Below are positions 41,918 through 50,301 of a stretch of 64,000 nt of DNA, one piece after another. Each line of letters starts with the position of its first letter. Position 1 is the first letter of the stretch. Location of the stretch: positions 124,001 through 188,000 of the forward strand of contig JAHBUC010000002.1 in NCBI GenBank assembly GCA_019638275.1. Reading direction: 5' to 3'. The position numbers and the translations under genes are program-made. The notes under the pieces are model-generated. The model was not told the DNA's origin. It did no database searches and worked only from the letters and a program-made list of their open reading frames with translations. Source of the stretch: Cyclobacteriaceae bacterium. Its GTDB lineage: Bacteria > Bacteroidota > Bacteroidia > Cytophagales > Cyclobacteriaceae.

Positions 41918-42265
41918 TCAATTTAGTCGGTTATCGGGTGTTGGAAAAACAATAGTGGGTTTAAAAGTTTTTGCCTTCTCAAGCTTCATGGAGGCGTATG
42001 AAAAAATGATTACGATATCGCCCACCTGAACTTTGCGGGCAGCCGGCCCATTGAGGCAAATCATACCTGAGTCGCGTTCTCCTTTTATTACATAGGTCTC
42101 CAAACGCTCACCGTTATTTACGTTTACAACCGTTACTTTCTCCCCTTCTACAAAACCGGCCGCATCCATGAGTGCTTCATCAATGGTAATGCTGCCCACG
42201 TAATGCAATTCGGCCTGGGTAATTTTCGCCCGATGTATTTTCGATTTTAAAACCTCAATTCTCAT
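41918..42265 (-). CDS. panD: Aspartate 1-decarboxylase
   Basis: 115 residues, normal size. It makes beta-alanine from aspartate for pantothenate synthesis. The processing site is the Gly-Ser in [19 protein letters not shown], where self-cleavage creates the pyruvoyl cofactor. [20 protein letters not shown] and [20 protein letters not shown] are the other conserved blocks. The gene follows panC by four bases, so both genes for the beta-alanine branch are coupled. Confidence 0.97.
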   Translation of the reverse strand: MRIEVLKSKIHRAKITQAELHYVGSITIDEALMDAAGFVEGEKVTVVNVNNGERLETYVIKGERDSGMICLNGPAARKVQVGDIVIIFSYASMKLEKAKTFKPTIVFPTPDNRLN

Positions 42266-42268
42266 AAA

Positions 42269-43111
42269 TCAAACAAACATGTTATCAATTAATCGCACTC
42301 CACCCACATACGCTGCCATGCATAATATGGCACGATCAGCATCACCAACAGATTTGATTGGCGTTAGGTTCTCGGTGTTTACCACTTCAAAATATTCAAG
42401 TTTCACGGCTTCGCTTTGATTAAACGAATCAAGAACATTTTTCTTTACATCTTCAACAGACTTTCCGTGCAGGAGTTGCTCTCGTGCATCCTTCAGGCAT
42501 CTTGACAACACGGTGGCCTCTTTTCGATGCGCTTCTAAAAGCCGCTCATTTCTTGAAGACATGGCAAGCCCATCAGGCTCACGAACCGTTTCAACGGCCT
42601 GGAGCTTTACATTGAATTTTAACTCGTTTACCAACGTGCGGATAATCACAAATTGTTGCCAATCCTTCTGGCCGAAATAGGCTGTATCAGGCTGAACAAT
42701 ATGAAACAACTTCGATACCACCTGGGCAACTCCGCTAAAATGTCCCGGACGAAATTTTCCTTCCATTACCTTGTCAAGGTGTCCAAAATCAAATTTCAGA
42801 TACTGGCTATCCGAATGCATCTCAGCTTCTTCGGGGCAAAAAAGCACATCGCAACCCGCCCTTTCCAGCATTTCGACATCCCGTTCAAGATTTCGTGGGT
42901 ACCTGGCAAAATCTTCGGCATTATTGAATTGGGTGGGGTTAACAAAAACAGAACAAACGGTAAACGGATGGCCGGCACGTGAAGCGGCAATTAAAGTCAA
43001 ATGTCCCTGGTGCAAAGCCCCCATGGTAGGCACAAATCCAAGCTTTTGTCCAGCCCTCCATTTTTCAACCAAAAATGCCCTTAGGGGCTTAATTTCCCTG
43101 AAAATCTGCAT
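42269..43111 (-). CDS. panC: Pantothenate synthetase
   Basis: 280 residues, ligates pantoate and beta-alanine with ATP. The ATP-binding motif FVPTMGALHQGHLTLI is near residues 27-42, and AYFGQKDWQQFVIIRTLVN and MSSRNERLL match the active-site loops. It is the first gene of the panC-panD pair. It is divergent from the glycogen-synthase-like gene with a shared promoter region. Confidence 0.97.
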   Translation of the reverse strand: MQIFREIKPLRAFLVEKWRAGQKLGFVPTMGALHQGHLTLIAASRAGHPFTVCSVFVNPTQFNNAEDFARYPRNLERDVEMLERAGCDVLFCPEEAEMHSDSQYLKFDFGHLDKVMEGKFRPGHFSGVAQVVSKLFHIVQPDTAYFGQKDWQQFVIIRTLVNELKFNVKLQAVETVREPDGLAMSSRNERLLEAHRKEATVLSRCLKDAREQLLHGKSVEDVKKNVLDSFNQSEAVKLEYFEVVNTENLTPIKSVGDADRAILCMAAYVGGVRLIDNMFV

Positions 43112-43162
43112 GTTACAGCTTCGGATAAAGGCGCCAAATATAGGCTTTAATCAGAAAAAGAG

Positions 43163-43193
43163 TTGAATAAGGGGTGCTATTTTCGTACTTTTG
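43163..43193 (+). promoter_or_regulatory. Promoter of the glycogen-synthase-like operon
   Basis: TTG at 43163-43165 and TACTTTTG at 43186-43193 with a 20-base spacer fit the Bacteroidota -33/-7 consensus. The start ATG is 39 bp further on. Confidence 0.6.
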
Positions 43194-43231
43194 TGGCTCA
43201 TTTTCCGTTCAGTCAACTAATCAATCATATT

Positions 43232-44035
43232 ATGTCGAAACTCCGTATTCTTTATGTAGCCAGCGAGATCAACCCTTTTCTGCAAACTTCTGAGGTAGCC
43301 GATTTTGTACGCAAGTTACCCCAGGCCATGCAGGAAAAGGGAATGGAGATCCGCATACTGGTGCCGCGCTTTGGGATTATTAATGAGAGAAAGAACCGGT
43401 TACATGAAGTAGTCAGATTATCGGGGATTAACATTGCCGTGGGTGATGAGGAGAAGCCACTAACCATTAAGGTGGCGTCTATCCCTAACGCCAAACTTCA
43501 GGTTTACTTTATTGATAACGAAGATTACTTCCACAGAAAGTCTGTATTCCACGATAAGGAAAATCGCTTTTATGCCGACAACGATGAGCGCGCGATCTTC
43601 TTTTGCAAAGGTGCTATTGAAACCGTTCGTAAGTTAGGATGGGCTCCAGATGTGGTGCATTGTAACGATTGGATTACCAGTTTCATTCCATTGTACCTGA
43701 AAACCACGTACAAGAATGATCCATTGTTCAAAAGCGCAAAAACTGTTTTTACCATCTACAATAATAGCTTTACCCATAAGTTTAAGGAAGACATTATGAG
43801 CAAAGTGAAAATGATGGACATTGAAGACAAGATGTTGGGCAACCTGAAGTCGGCCGACTATGAAGGATTCATTCGCATGGGTGTTGAGTTCTCTGATGCC
43901 GTTATTGTTGCAGGCGAGAACAAAAAACTGGAAGGTCTCTTCAAAAAAATAAAAGAAAAGAAAGTCGAAACCATCGACAAAGACGAAAACTACACCGAAT
44001 CATACTTCAATTTATATAATGAACTTGTGGGTTAA
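43232..44035 (+). CDS. Half-length glycogen/starch synthase-like protein (GT5 N-terminal domain)
   Basis: 267 residues, about half of glycogen synthase (about 480). It matches the N-terminal GT-B domain: LRILYVASEINPFLQTSEVA, then MEIRILVPRFGIINERKNRL, and VHCNDWITSFIPLYLKTTYK. The usual KxGGLAD loop is replaced (QTSEVAD lacks the Lys-Gly-Gly). The nucleotide-binding C-terminal domain with its Glu pair is absent, so it cannot act as a normal synthase. In Bacteroidota this short form recurs next to panC, DUF4270 and glmS, hinting at a conserved non-synthase role. Its 3' end overlaps the DUF4270 gene by 17 bp. Confidence 0.85.
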   Translation: MSKLRILYVASEINPFLQTSEVADFVRKLPQAMQEKGMEIRILVPRFGIINERKNRLHEVVRLSGINIAVGDEEKPLTIKVASIPNAKLQVYFIDNEDYFHRKSVFHDKENRFYADNDERAIFFCKGAIETVRKLGWAPDVVHCNDWITSFIPLYLKTTYKNDPLFKSAKTVFTIYNNSFTHKFKEDIMSKVKMMDIEDKMLGNLKSADYEGFIRMGVEFSDAVIVAGENKKLEGLFKKIKEKKVETIDKDENYTESYFNLYNELVG

Positions 44036-45575
44036 GCGAACAGGGCAGCTTCTATTAGCTGCTTTGTTTTTGATGGCTTGTGAAGATGAATCCGTTTTTC
44101 TGGGATTCAAGGGTAATAGCAGATTTAATGTAAAGTATCAGGAGTTTCCGGTGGGGCAAGGAGCCGTTGTGGGCATTGACCCGGAACTGACAGATCAGGG
44201 TACCAGCACACGGAGACTATTGATTGGTGAACATACTGATCTTGTTGTTGGAACTATAAGAACAGAAGCCTTTGCAGAGTTTCTTCCGGTTCTCACTTCA
44301 AAACTCGCCCAAAAAGATGATCATACTTATGTGTATGATTCCATCACCATTCAGCTCAGGCTGGATGGTTACTCCTATGGTTTGAGCAGCAGCAATTTTG
44401 GAACCGGTAAGTTTAGCATTCGCAGAATTACGGAAGACGACCCTTTAAATATCCGTCAGGAGTATTATACGATACCGGGAACCAACAAAGAGGTATTGGT
44501 AAATGTAGCCAATCGGTATTACTCCAATTCAACCGTAAGCTATGCTGGTGAAGTTGATGCTATTGGGGAAACGCGCTTCGAGCAGTTATTCAGATTTGAA
44601 GGAGAAGACAGACGTTCCGCAACCAGCATTACACGCGAAAAGCTGGAAAAGCGAGACACTCTTGTAACCTATGCCAGGCTGGATGATGACTTTGGCCTTG
44701 AATTGTTCAATGTTGCACTAAATAATGACAACGAAGAGCTCTCCAATGCGACCAAGTTCCGGGCAAGATTCAAAGGATTAGCATTTATTCCTGAAGGGTG
44801 CAATGCAGTTTATGGAGTTGATCCTTCGAGCAATTTTTCGCAAATAAGACTTTACTATCACTCCGAACTTGCCGGAGAGAATGTAGATACTTTGGCTCGT
44901 GACTTTACATTCCCAGGCGTTTCTTTTCACAACATTATTCCTGATCGAGTAAATGACTTACCCCCTGTTGACCCACCCTACATTGCAGGAGAAGCTACAG
45001 GTAGTCTGCGCGTGATACAGGCAGGTTATCCAATGGTTACCAAAATTGATTTGAGTAGTTTTTATGAAGAGTTCGCTGATGAAATAACAGACAAGAACAT
45101 CATTATAAATTCTGCAGAATTGATTATTGAATCAGTTAATACAACTGGCGATTACAACCCGCTGCCCGTATTGGAGCTCCGGTTGATGGAAGAGGATAAC
45201 TCATTTAAAGATTTCCGTGAAATTGGGCAAACCGAAAGAGATTCGCTCAGCAAGTTTTTTACTTTCACAAATTTGATCAATTACTATGTAAGTAGCGATT
45301 TATCAGCTCAAAGTCAAAATCGCATTGCCGGAAACTTATTTTATAACAGCACTAAGAAGAGTTATTCAGGCTCCATTACATTATTTGTACAAACCCTGTT
45401 TGCAAACAGAAACAGTCAGTACAAACCTCTTTACATAGGGCTGTATCCCGGGACAAATCTTACCGGTGTCACAACTTTGCCCGCATCAGGCAAAACACTT
45501 GATCGCACCGTTTTTATGAAAGAAAACATAAAACTTAGGGTGCACTATACGCAACCTAATAACTCAAATCTATAA
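44019..45575 (+). CDS. DUF4270 family lipoprotein
   Basis: 518 residues with a lipobox at Cys21 (LLLAALFLMAC). The mature part is beta-rich with blocks typical of DUF4270 (TFAEFLPVLTSKLAQKDDHT-like, with SITIQLRLDGYSYG and VNVANRYYSNST). The family is found with glmS in Bacteroidota and is probably surface or periplasmic; its molecular role is unknown. It overlaps the glycogen-synthase-like gene by 17 bp and ends 11 bp before glmS, so the three form one operon. Confidence 0.9.
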   Translation: MNLWVKRTGQLLLAALFLMACEDESVFLGFKGNSRFNVKYQEFPVGQGAVVGIDPELTDQGTSTRRLLIGEHTDLVVGTIRTEAFAEFLPVLTSKLAQKDDHTYVYDSITIQLRLDGYSYGLSSSNFGTGKFSIRRITEDDPLNIRQEYYTIPGTNKEVLVNVANRYYSNSTVSYAGEVDAIGETRFEQLFRFEGEDRRSATSITREKLEKRDTLVTYARLDDDFGLELFNVALNNDNEELSNATKFRARFKGLAFIPEGCNAVYGVDPSSNFSQIRLYYHSELAGENVDTLARDFTFPGVSFHNIIPDRVNDLPPVDPPYIAGEATGSLRVIQAGYPMVTKIDLSSFYEEFADEITDKNIIINSAELIIESVNTTGDYNPLPVLELRLMEEDNSFKDFREIGQTERDSLSKFFTFTNLINYYVSSDLSAQSQNRIAGNLFYNSTKKSYSGSITLFVQTLFANRNSQYKPLYIGLYPGTNLTGVTTLPASGKTLDRTVFMKENIKLRVHYTQPNNSNL

Positions 45576-45586
45576 CAACCTGAACC

Positions 45587-47425
45587 ATGTGCGGAATTGT
45601 AGCCTACGTAGGCCATCGCGAAGCGCAGCAAGTAATAATAAAAGGTCTTAAAAGGCTTGAGTACAGAGGTTACGACAGTGCCGGTATAGCATTATTGAAC
45701 AACGGTTTAAATGTCTATAAAAAGAAGGGCAAGGTTTCGGATCTGGAAGAATACATTACAGATGAAACTTTGAAAAGCACAATTGGCATAGGCCATACAC
45801 GCTGGGCAACACATGGGGAACCAAATGACGTAAATGCTCACCCCCACTACTCCTCTTCGCGCAAGCTTGCCATTATCCACAATGGAATTATCGAAAACTA
45901 TAGCTCCCTAAAACAGGAACTCGTAAACAAGGGGCACATTTTTTTGAGTGAGACAGACACAGAAGTTCTCATACACTTTATTGAAGATATTTGGGAAAAC
46001 AACAACTGTTCATTAGAAGAAGCCGTGAGGTTGGCTTTAACCAAAGTTGTGGGCGCATACGCTATTGTAATCATGTCAAATGACAATCCTGATCAACTTA
46101 TTGCGGCCCGTAAGGGTAGTCCGTTGGTAATTGGAATTGGCAAAGATGAATTTTTTATGGCCTCTGATGCAACGCCAATCATCGAATACACAAAGGATGT
46201 AGTTTACCTCAATGATCTTGAGATAGCGGTTATTGATAATGGTCAGTTGCTCATTAAAACCATTGAAGGTGATGCACCAACGACTCCATACATTCAAAAA
46301 CTGGAGCTTGAGTTGGAGGCTATTGAAAAGGGAGGGTTTGATCATTTCATGCTTAAAGAAATTTTCGAGCAACCTAAATCAATAAAGGATTGCCTTCGGG
46401 GCCGGCTTGATTCACAAGGAAACAGGCTTGTGTTAGGCGGTATACGTGAGTATGTGAATAAGATGATCAATGCCGATCGGATTATCATTGTTGCATGCGG
46501 TACCTCCTGGCATGCAGGTTTGGTAGCCGAATATATGATTGAGGAATTTTGCCGGATACCTGTTGAAGTTGAGTATGCTTCTGAGTTCAGGTATCGTAAC
46601 CCGATTATCCGCGAAGGCGATGTGGTGATTGCCATTTCTCAATCCGGTGAAACAGCAGACACACTTGCTGCCATTGAATTGGCCAAATCCAAAGGCGCTA
46701 TTATTATAGGTGTGTGCAATGTTGTTGGTTCCTCCATTGCACGTTCTTCGCATGCGGGCTCCTATACGCATGCTGGTCCGGAAATAGGGGTTGCCAGTAC
46801 CAAGGCATTTACTGCACAGTTAACGGTGCTAAGCATGATTTGCCTGATCATCGCCCAAAAGCGTGGCACGATTACCGATCAAGCTTTTCACCAGATGCTG
46901 GTGGAGCTAGAGACCGTTCCTGAAAAAGTAGAAAAGGTACTGAAGCTTAACGATACGATTCGTGATATCGCTTTCACCTTTAAAGATGTTTCCAACTTCC
47001 TGTACCTGGGTCGCGGATATAACTTTCCGGTGGCACTGGAAGGCGCACTAAAACTGAAAGAAATTTCTTATATCCACGCAGAAGGGTATCCGGCTGCTGA
47101 AATGAAGCACGGCCCCATTGCGCTGATCGATGAAGAAATGCCCGTGGTGTTTATTGCAACGCACGACAGTTCTTATGAAAAGGTCGTTTCCAACATTCAG
47201 GAAGTAAAGGCCAGAAAAGGAAGGGTAATTGCTGTGGTCACAGAAGGCGACAAGTTAATACCACAAATGGCTGAGTTCGTGATTGAAATTCCTGCTGTGC
47301 AAGATGCCTTGATACCCATTGTGTCGGTAATTCCTTTGCAACTGCTCTCTTACCACATTGCTGTTATGCGTGGTTGCAATGTTGATCAACCTAGAAACCT
47401 CGCCAAATCCGTAACTGTAGAATAA
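45587..47425 (+). CDS. glmS: Glutamine-fructose-6-phosphate aminotransferase
   Basis: 612 residues, full length. It makes glucosamine-6-phosphate from fructose-6-phosphate and glutamine, the first step to peptidoglycan and lipid A sugars. The glutaminase domain starts with the nucleophile Cys after Met (MCGIVAYVG), with TRWATHGEPNDVNAHPH and LRGLDSQGNR-like linker. Two SIS domains follow (VACGTSWHAGLVAEYMIEEF, AISQSGETADTLAAIE; GRGYNFPVALEGALKLKEIS, AEGYPAAEMKHGPIALID), ending KSVTVE. No glmS ribozyme-like structure was seen upstream. Confidence 0.98.
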   Translation: MCGIVAYVGHREAQQVIIKGLKRLEYRGYDSAGIALLNNGLNVYKKKGKVSDLEEYITDETLKSTIGIGHTRWATHGEPNDVNAHPHYSSSRKLAIIHNGIIENYSSLKQELVNKGHIFLSETDTEVLIHFIEDIWENNNCSLEEAVRLALTKVVGAYAIVIMSNDNPDQLIAARKGSPLVIGIGKDEFFMASDATPIIEYTKDVVYLNDLEIAVIDNGQLLIKTIEGDAPTTPYIQKLELELEAIEKGGFDHFMLKEIFEQPKSIKDCLRGRLDSQGNRLVLGGIREYVNKMINADRIIIVACGTSWHAGLVAEYMIEEFCRIPVEVEYASEFRYRNPIIREGDVVIAISQSGETADTLAAIELAKSKGAIIIGVCNVVGSSIARSSHAGSYTHAGPEIGVASTKAFTAQLTVLSMICLIIAQKRGTITDQAFHQMLVELETVPEKVEKVLKLNDTIRDIAFTFKDVSNFLYLGRGYNFPVALEGALKLKEISYIHAEGYPAAEMKHGPIALIDEEMPVVFIATHDSSYEKVVSNIQEVKARKGRVIAVVTEGDKLIPQMAEFVIEIPAVQDALIPIVSVIPLQLLSYHIAVMRGCNVDQPRNLAKSVTVE

Positions 47426-47506
47426 ACTCGATCCATGAATGTATTTCTGATTTTTATTGTTGGCTTTTGTGCAGGGTTTTTTCTTTTAATGATGCTAATA
47501 AGAAAT

Positions 47507-48289
47507 ATGAAGCTTCTAAAATCACTTTCATTACTCATTATCACGGGAGCACTCGCCCTTTTCTTTTCCAATTGCGGAGAAAATGAAATCGTAAGGCGAT
47601 CATCCAAGTGTTTACCTACTCAATTTCCCTTTGAACAAGAGGATGGCATCATGACTGCTACCTATGACACAAGAAGTCGATTAGCAGGAATTAACTACAC
47701 GTTTGAAGATGATGATGATTTCTCATTCACCAGTATTCGCACGTATAATAACGATGACAAACTCACTCGGATAAATTTTTATGTAAACGGAAGTATTGCG
47801 GACGATTTTGTTCAAATTATTCACGTTACCGACACCATAAAAGAAAGGTTTTACCGGTCGAGCAGCGCACTTGAAAATCTTCGATCATACCGATATTATT
47901 TTTTAAGTTCAACTGGTAAGGTTGCTAGTTTCACTGAACGTTTTCGCAGCAATAATTTTGCTAAAGGTGACTCAACCGTGTACACCTACACCGGTAATAA
48001 TATTACCTTGGTCCGCATTTACAACGAGTGGGATGAACTTGAAGAAAGTTATGAAATTGAATACGATAACAAAAAAAACCCATACTTCGAAACCAAGTTC
48101 AGTGGGGAAGAATACCTGTTCAGCATCTGGAACCTAAGCGAGAACAATCCTGTAAGCATTAAACACATCGAATCCGGAGATATCACAACCTACACGTACA
48201 CCTTTTCAGGAAAAGGATTTTTGTTAACCCGCCAATCGAGTGCACTTGCTGTAACAGGTGAGTTCAAGTACAACTGTGACGTGGATTAA
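47507..48289 (+). CDS. Lipoprotein of unknown function
   Basis: 260 residues with a lipoprotein signal (MKLLKSLSLLIITGALALFF, Cys23). The rest is beta-rich repeats resembling YD/RHS-like or MORN-like strands (YDTRSRLAGINYTFEDDDDF, TYNNDDKLTRINFYVNGS), the type found in DUF4595-like lipoproteins; this is tentative. The Met starting the signal was chosen over an upstream ATG that gives an extra hydrophobic segment. It follows glmS by about 80 bp. Confidence 0.65.
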   Translation: MKLLKSLSLLIITGALALFFSNCGENEIVRRSSKCLPTQFPFEQEDGIMTATYDTRSRLAGINYTFEDDDDFSFTSIRTYNNDDKLTRINFYVNGSIADDFVQIIHVTDTIKERFYRSSSALENLRSYRYYFLSSTGKVASFTERFRSNNFAKGDSTVYTYTGNNITLVRIYNEWDELEESYEIEYDNKKNPYFETKFSGEEYLFSIWNLSENNPVSIKHIESGDITTYTYTFSGKGFLLTRQSSALAVTGEFKYNCDVD

Positions 48290-48307
48290 TAATTTGATAT
48301 TTCGAGA

Positions 48308-49102
48308 CTACTGGTTTTCAATTGTCAAAAAATTGTATCGAAATCCTAAGCCAATTCCGTAGCTAAAATTTCTTGAATACGAATTCAATCCAAAATAATC
48401 TAACTCCAGAACGAGAGTGTTTGAAGTGTCCACAATAATTCTGGTGTCATTTGAATATTTGCCATCTACTTTTAGCAGTCCTAGTAAACCAAATAACTTT
48501 GCTTGGAGGTAAATTCTCTCTGCTATTTTGTATTCAAAACCGCAGCCGGCTAAAAACCCCAAATCAAACGAATTTGTTAGTTGCCTCTCTCTTACAAATA
48601 CGTGTTCAATTCTCTCCGAAAAAACTACATCATCAATGGTGTGAATCTCTCTAAGGTAAGACCTAATTTGCGTGCGAGTCAAGAATGATATGTATGATCC
48701 GACTTCACCAAAAAATCTGTATTTATCCTCCACGGTAAAAATCTGTAAACTTATAGGAACTGTAACGTAATTATTTTGCACAGTAACTTTTCGATATTGT
48801 GAATAAATACTGTTGTCTTGCTGAACCAGAGAGTTGTAAATACCTTCTCCACCTTTACTTTCTTGCATAAGTCCAATACTAAATAAAGCATTCCTCTTTA
48901 ACCTTACCCCTGCTGAAACTCCGTAAAACTCACCATAGACTCTTCGCATTCTATAATTTAAGTCTGAAAATGGAGACTTTGATCCGTAGAGAATTGATTC
49001 GTTAATACCAGCCAAGGTGGTAAGTGAAATCCGCTCCACTAAGTCTTGGCCGTGTAATAAGTTGACTAAGAAAATCAAAAGAAACCCAAAAACTATTCTC
49101 AT
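48308..49102 (-). CDS. Outer-membrane beta-barrel protein (PorT-like)
   Basis: 264 residues with a signal peptide (MRIVFGFLLIFLVNLLHGQ). Alternating strands end in aromatic residues (AGVRLKRNALFSIGLMQESK, FFGEVGSYISFLTRTQIRSY, LGFLAGCGFEYKIAERIYLQ, GIGLGFRYNF), as in eight-stranded PorT/OmpA-like barrels. Function unknown. It is convergent with the preceding lipoprotein gene and A+T rich relative to glmS. Confidence 0.75.
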   Translation of the reverse strand: MRIVFGFLLIFLVNLLHGQDLVERISLTTLAGINESILYGSKSPFSDLNYRMRRVYGEFYGVSAGVRLKRNALFSIGLMQESKGGEGIYNSLVQQDNSIYSQYRKVTVQNNYVTVPISLQIFTVEDKYRFFGEVGSYISFLTRTQIRSYLREIHTIDDVVFSERIEHVFVRERQLTNSFDLGFLAGCGFEYKIAERIYLQAKLFGLLGLLKVDGKYSNDTRIIVDTSNTLVLELDYFGLNSYSRNFSYGIGLGFRYNFLTIENQ

Positions 49103-49125
49103 TTACACTTGAAAATAAGATTTTG

Positions 49126-49788
49126 CTAACCCATCAAATACTCCCGCTTCAATAACGGGCACACTTTGTAGCGTTCATCGTGGGTATCTTCATATACCGC
49201 TTCCAATAACTCGTACACATGTTTGATACCAATTAAACCGCACCACTCAAACGGCCCGTGCGGATAGTTGGTGCCCAGTTTCATGGCCTGATCAATGTCA
49301 TCGCGAGAAGCGGTTCCTTCCTGAACGGTATAATACGCTTCGTTGATAATCATGCATATGATACGCGGTGTAACCAATCCTACACGGTCTTCCACCAGCA
49401 AAAAATCTGTACCCAGCTTATCGCATAAGCCTTTCAAACTCACTACATCGGCTGGACGCAGCACGCTTACTTCCAGCACCGAACGGTTCACAAACGTTGG
49501 AAGCCCATTAAAGCCAAACAGGTTTGCTTTAATCTTGTGATCGGATAGGCTAAAAAGTTCTGCCAAAGACAACTTGGCAGTATTCACAAACACGTTGGCT
49601 TCCTTTTCGGCATATATCTCAGACTGAAAAGGCTCTTCATCTAGAATGAAATCAAACACCAGATCGCTGCCGGAAACAAACCGTTCAGCTTCCCGATGAT
49701 CCTGCTCAAAGGTATACGCATGCTGATCGCCAAATTTAAGCTTGCATTCTTCAAGATTTATCGGGTCACCGATCACTAAAATGTTCAT
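49126..49788 (-). CDS. 3-hydroxyacyl-CoA dehydrogenase-like protein, short
   Basis: 220 residues. The C-terminal part is the 3HCDH domain (LVEDRVGLVTPRIICMIINE, LGTNYPHGPFEWCGLIGIK), but the N-terminal nucleotide-binding half is shortened: a Rossmann-like start (NILVIGDPINLEECKLKFGD) without the GxGxxG motif. It may be a scaffold or a divergent enzyme of acyl-CoA metabolism. It is divergent from the RidA gene. Confidence 0.75.
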   Translation of the reverse strand: MNILVIGDPINLEECKLKFGDQHAYTFEQDHREAERFVSGSDLVFDFILDEEPFQSEIYAEKEANVFVNTAKLSLAELFSLSDHKIKANLFGFNGLPTFVNRSVLEVSVLRPADVVSLKGLCDKLGTDFLLVEDRVGLVTPRIICMIINEAYYTVQEGTASRDDIDQAMKLGTNYPHGPFEWCGLIGIKHVYELLEAVYEDTHDERYKVCPLLKREYLMG

Positions 49789-49840
49789 GATTCACGTACT
49801 TTGAGCCGTTGCTAAATTAATGTTTTAAAAATCATCCCTT

Positions 49841-50221
49841 ATGTCAAAAACTGTTATTTATTCCGACCAGGCGCCTGAACCCATCGGTCCGTATAGCCAG
49901 GCCATACAGGCCGGCAATATGCTGTTTGTAAGTGGTCAGATTGCCATCGACCGCAATTCTGGAAATCTGGTGTCAGGAAGCCTTGCCGATGAAACACGCC
50001 AGGTGATGAAAAACCTGAGAGCTGTATTGAGCGCTGCCAACATGGATTTCACCAACGTGGTAAAGTGCTCCATATTTTTAAAAGACATGAATTCCTTTGC
50101 CGAAGTAAATGCGATTTATGGTGAATACTTTAACGCCAACCCTCCTGCCCGCGAAACGGTAGAGGTTAGTCGCCTGCCCAAGGATGTGCGGGTAGAGATT
50201 TCTTGCATTGCTGTAAAGTAG
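49841..50221 (+). CDS. ridA: RidA family enamine/imine deaminase
   Basis: 126 residues, the standard size. It hydrolyses reactive 2-aminoacrylate-type enamines formed by PLP enzymes. The blocks APEPIGPYSQAIQAGNMLFV, GQIAIDRNSGNLVSGSLADE and PPARETVEVSRLPKDVRVEI contain the conserved Arg of the active site (ETVEVSRLPK region) and the Glu near the end. It is divergent from the 3HCDH gene and convergent with glnS across a palindromic repeat. Confidence 0.92.
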   Translation: MSKTVIYSDQAPEPIGPYSQAIQAGNMLFVSGQIAIDRNSGNLVSGSLADETRQVMKNLRAVLSAANMDFTNVVKCSIFLKDMNSFAEVNAIYGEYFNANPPARETVEVSRLPKDVRVEISCIAVK

Positions 50222-50300
50222 GTCTTGGGTATTAGGCCTTAGGTGTTGGCGCAATATCCTAACACCTGAGTCCTAAGTCCCAAACACCTATGTCCTAAGC
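50222..50300. repeat. Palindromic repeat between ridA and glnS
   Basis: TTGGGTATTAGG with CTTAGGTGTTGG on the left pairs with CCTAACACCTGAG and TCCTAAGTCCCAA on the right; a third unit ACACCTATGTCCTAAGCC follows. The stem is about 25 bp with an eight-base loop (CGCAATAT). It lies between converging genes and could act as a two-way terminator. Confidence 0.7.
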
Positions 50301-50301
50301 C

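Noticed and set aside
45576..45586. glmS ribozyme upstream of glmS
   Set aside because: Only 11 bases separate DUF4270 and glmS, too short, and no ribozyme core is present in this phylum context.
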